Source: CAVRXT01 sp963725655
GTDB lineage: Bacteria; Acidobacteriota; Terriglobia; Acidiferrales; UBA7541
Direction: 5' to 3'
Assembly (NCBI GenBank): GCA_963725655.1
Contig: CAVRYY010000001.1
Location: forward strand, 2,418,001 to 2,482,000
DNA: 64,000 nt
This document shows positions 63,226-64,000 of this stretch, piece after piece (position 1 is the first letter of the stretch; every line of letters begins with the position of its first letter). The notes under the pieces were generated by a model, which had not been told where the DNA came from, did not search any database, and saw only the letters and a list, made by a program, of their open reading frames with translations. The position numbers were made by a program, and so were the translations under genes.

Positions 63226-63262
63226 AAAAAAAGGGCCGGCGGCCCTAGCGGGCCACCGGCCC
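63226..63262 (-). terminator. Rho-independent terminator
   Basis: GGGCCGGCGGCCC and GGGCCACCGGCCC (63233-63262, one mismatch, loop TAGC) are followed on the minus strand by TTTTTTT. It ends the transcript of the gene at 63283. Confidence 0.88.
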
Positions 63263-63282
63263 CTTTCGCACGAACCAGAATT

Positions 63283-63741
63283 TCAAGCGGCGGTGTGGCG
63301 AACCTTTAGTCCAATGGCGTAGCCGGATTTGGTGGATGGCGACTCATCCAACTGCTGGTCCGGGTGAAGGGCGAGCTCACGACCTTGGGGGAGGACCCGG
63401 ATCGAGAATTCGGAATCGAAGAATTTCTCCCAATGGACGCTGTTGCGTTCGAATCGGATCGGGTGCAATTGGCCCCGATTTCCACTGATAAGTTGTTGAT
63501 ACTCGACGTCTTCCGGCCGCAGGTCGTAGAGGACGTCCAAAAGCTCTCGGCGCGTGCAGCGGCCGTATTTTCTTTCGGCTTCGGTCAGAAGTGCCGGCAA
63601 CGTCGTGGTCCGACCCTGATGGAGGTTGGCAAGACCGTACTCTAAAACGAATTGCTTCAAGCTGTGACTCGGAATCACTGAGACCTCCTGTCCGTCAACT
63701 GATGTCCCATCAAAATAGAACAGATCGCCCGGCAAATCCAT
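63283..63741 (-). CDS. Hypothetical protein
   Basis: A 152-residue protein with no recognised family. It is mixed alpha/beta and charged, with LVLEYGLANLHQ-like helix sequence (FVLEYGLANLHQGRT), RRELLDVLYDLRPEDVEYQQ and HWEKFFDSEFSIRVLPQG. No signal peptide or membrane segment is present. The ATG at 63741 was chosen over an upstream TTG (63777); neither has a clear ribosome binding site. It is transcribed after the phosphatase gene and ends at a strong terminator. Confidence 0.6.
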   Translation of the reverse strand: MDLPGDLFYFDGTSVDGQEVSVIPSHSLKQFVLEYGLANLHQGRTTTLPALLTEAERKYGRCTRRELLDVLYDLRPEDVEYQQLISGNRGQLHPIRFERNSVHWEKFFDSEFSIRVLPQGRELALHPDQQLDESPSTKSGYAIGLKVRHTAA

Positions 63742-63796
63742 ACGGTGTTTTACGGATGAACCTTCGGGCAGGGGCAAGCCGCATGGTCAGGCGAGC

Positions 63797-64000
63797 CTAT
63801 CGGCTGTTGAATATCAGGTAGGTGATGTCGTCGTATTGGCGGGTGCTGCCGACATATTCGTCGACGCCCTTCATCAGATATTGCAGCGCATTCTGCGCGC
63901 TGCCTCGGGGCAGCGCGCCGATCGCGTCGAGCCAGCGCTGGTTGCCGTATTCTTCGCCGGTTTGGTTGATGGCTTCCACCACGCCGTCGGTGAAGAAAAT
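63797..64000 (-). CDS. SpoIIE-type PP2C protein phosphatase, C-terminal part only
   Basis: The last 67 codons of a gene running in from the right edge. FFTDGVVEAINQTGEEYG is the conserved metal-binding motif of SpoIIE/RsbU phosphatases, and the end QYDDITYLIFNSR matches the family C-terminus (usually DDIT-x-L). Such proteins dephosphorylate anti-anti-sigma factors. The sensor part is outside the window. Confidence 0.9.
   Translation of the reverse strand: MFFTDGVVEAINQTGEEYGNQRWLDAIGALPRGSAQNALQYLMKGVDEYVGSTRQYDDITYLIFNSR

Overview
The window is GC-rich bacterial DNA, gene-dense on both strands, and most likely from an Acidobacteriota chromosome (Terriglobia-like; subgroup not resolved). This rests on a PadR regulator followed by the two ends of an acidobacterial-type MacB-like permease (ADOP), a very large TonB-dependent receptor with an N-terminal carboxypeptidase-regulatory domain, a fused membrane/spermidine-synthase/TPR protein, a PilZ protein with a TonB C-terminal domain, and many Ala/Pro-rich secreted proteins. 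No plasmid, phage structural module, IS element, rRNA or CRISPR array was seen. One tRNA (Thr, CGT) is present.

Layout. 1-7 kb: start of nuoA (minus), the spermidine-synthase fusion, proC, a GntR/FCD regulator and an exported amidohydrolase. 7-13.4 kb: TonB-dependent receptor, metallo-beta-lactamase-fold enzyme, ADOP permease pseudogene with its PadR regulator, and a HEAT-repeat membrane protein. 13.4-17.7 kb: a tightly overlapping minus-strand operon purA-moeA-moaC-response regulator-mog (molybdenum cofactor synthesis). 18.3-21.8 kb: tag, thioredoxin, glgA, and rsmA on the plus strand. 21.8-25.4 kb: a metallo-beta-lactamase enzyme, a DJ-1/PfpI protein and a VOC/glyoxalase protein, with remnants showing an old tandem duplication, then a glycerophosphodiester phosphodiesterase. 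25.8-27.7 kb: two plus-strand envelope proteins.

27.7-43 kb: a long minus-strand run of housekeeping and envelope genes: a class B penicillin-binding bifunctional enzyme (PBP1B-like), TPR protein, NfeD, slipin, SPOR protein, lnt, prfB (with its programmed +1 frameshift), metK, ahcY, and two TldD/PmbA proteases. 43.3-50.7 kb: PilZ-TonB fusion, GNAT acetyltransferase, an AraD1/GguC-like enzyme, a GH39-like glycosidase, and a histidine kinase with a stand-alone receiver protein.

51-64 kb is more fluid: a secreted Gly/Ala-rich protein, a decayed TPR gene, a five-unit hairpin repeat array, a small exported protein with a strong terminator, a frameshifted methyltransferase, a RelE-type toxin whose antitoxin carries an internal stop, a Tat-exported beta-helix protein, tRNA-Thr, two tandem DUF4440-like secreted proteins with a duplicated pntB end between them, the pntA1-pntA2-pntB transhydrogenase operon, and the end of a SpoIIE-type phosphatase gene.

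The main themes worth pursuing are: (i) two independent tandem duplications that left gene stumps (VOC/MBL at 21.8-24.4 kb, DUF4440/pntB at 58.5-60 kb); (ii) the PadR promoter with twin 19-bp palindromes that now controls only a gutted permease; (iii) the PilZ-TonB fusion; (iv) the hairpin repeat array near 53.1 kb; and (v) the toxin-antitoxin pair with a nonsense codon in the antitoxin.
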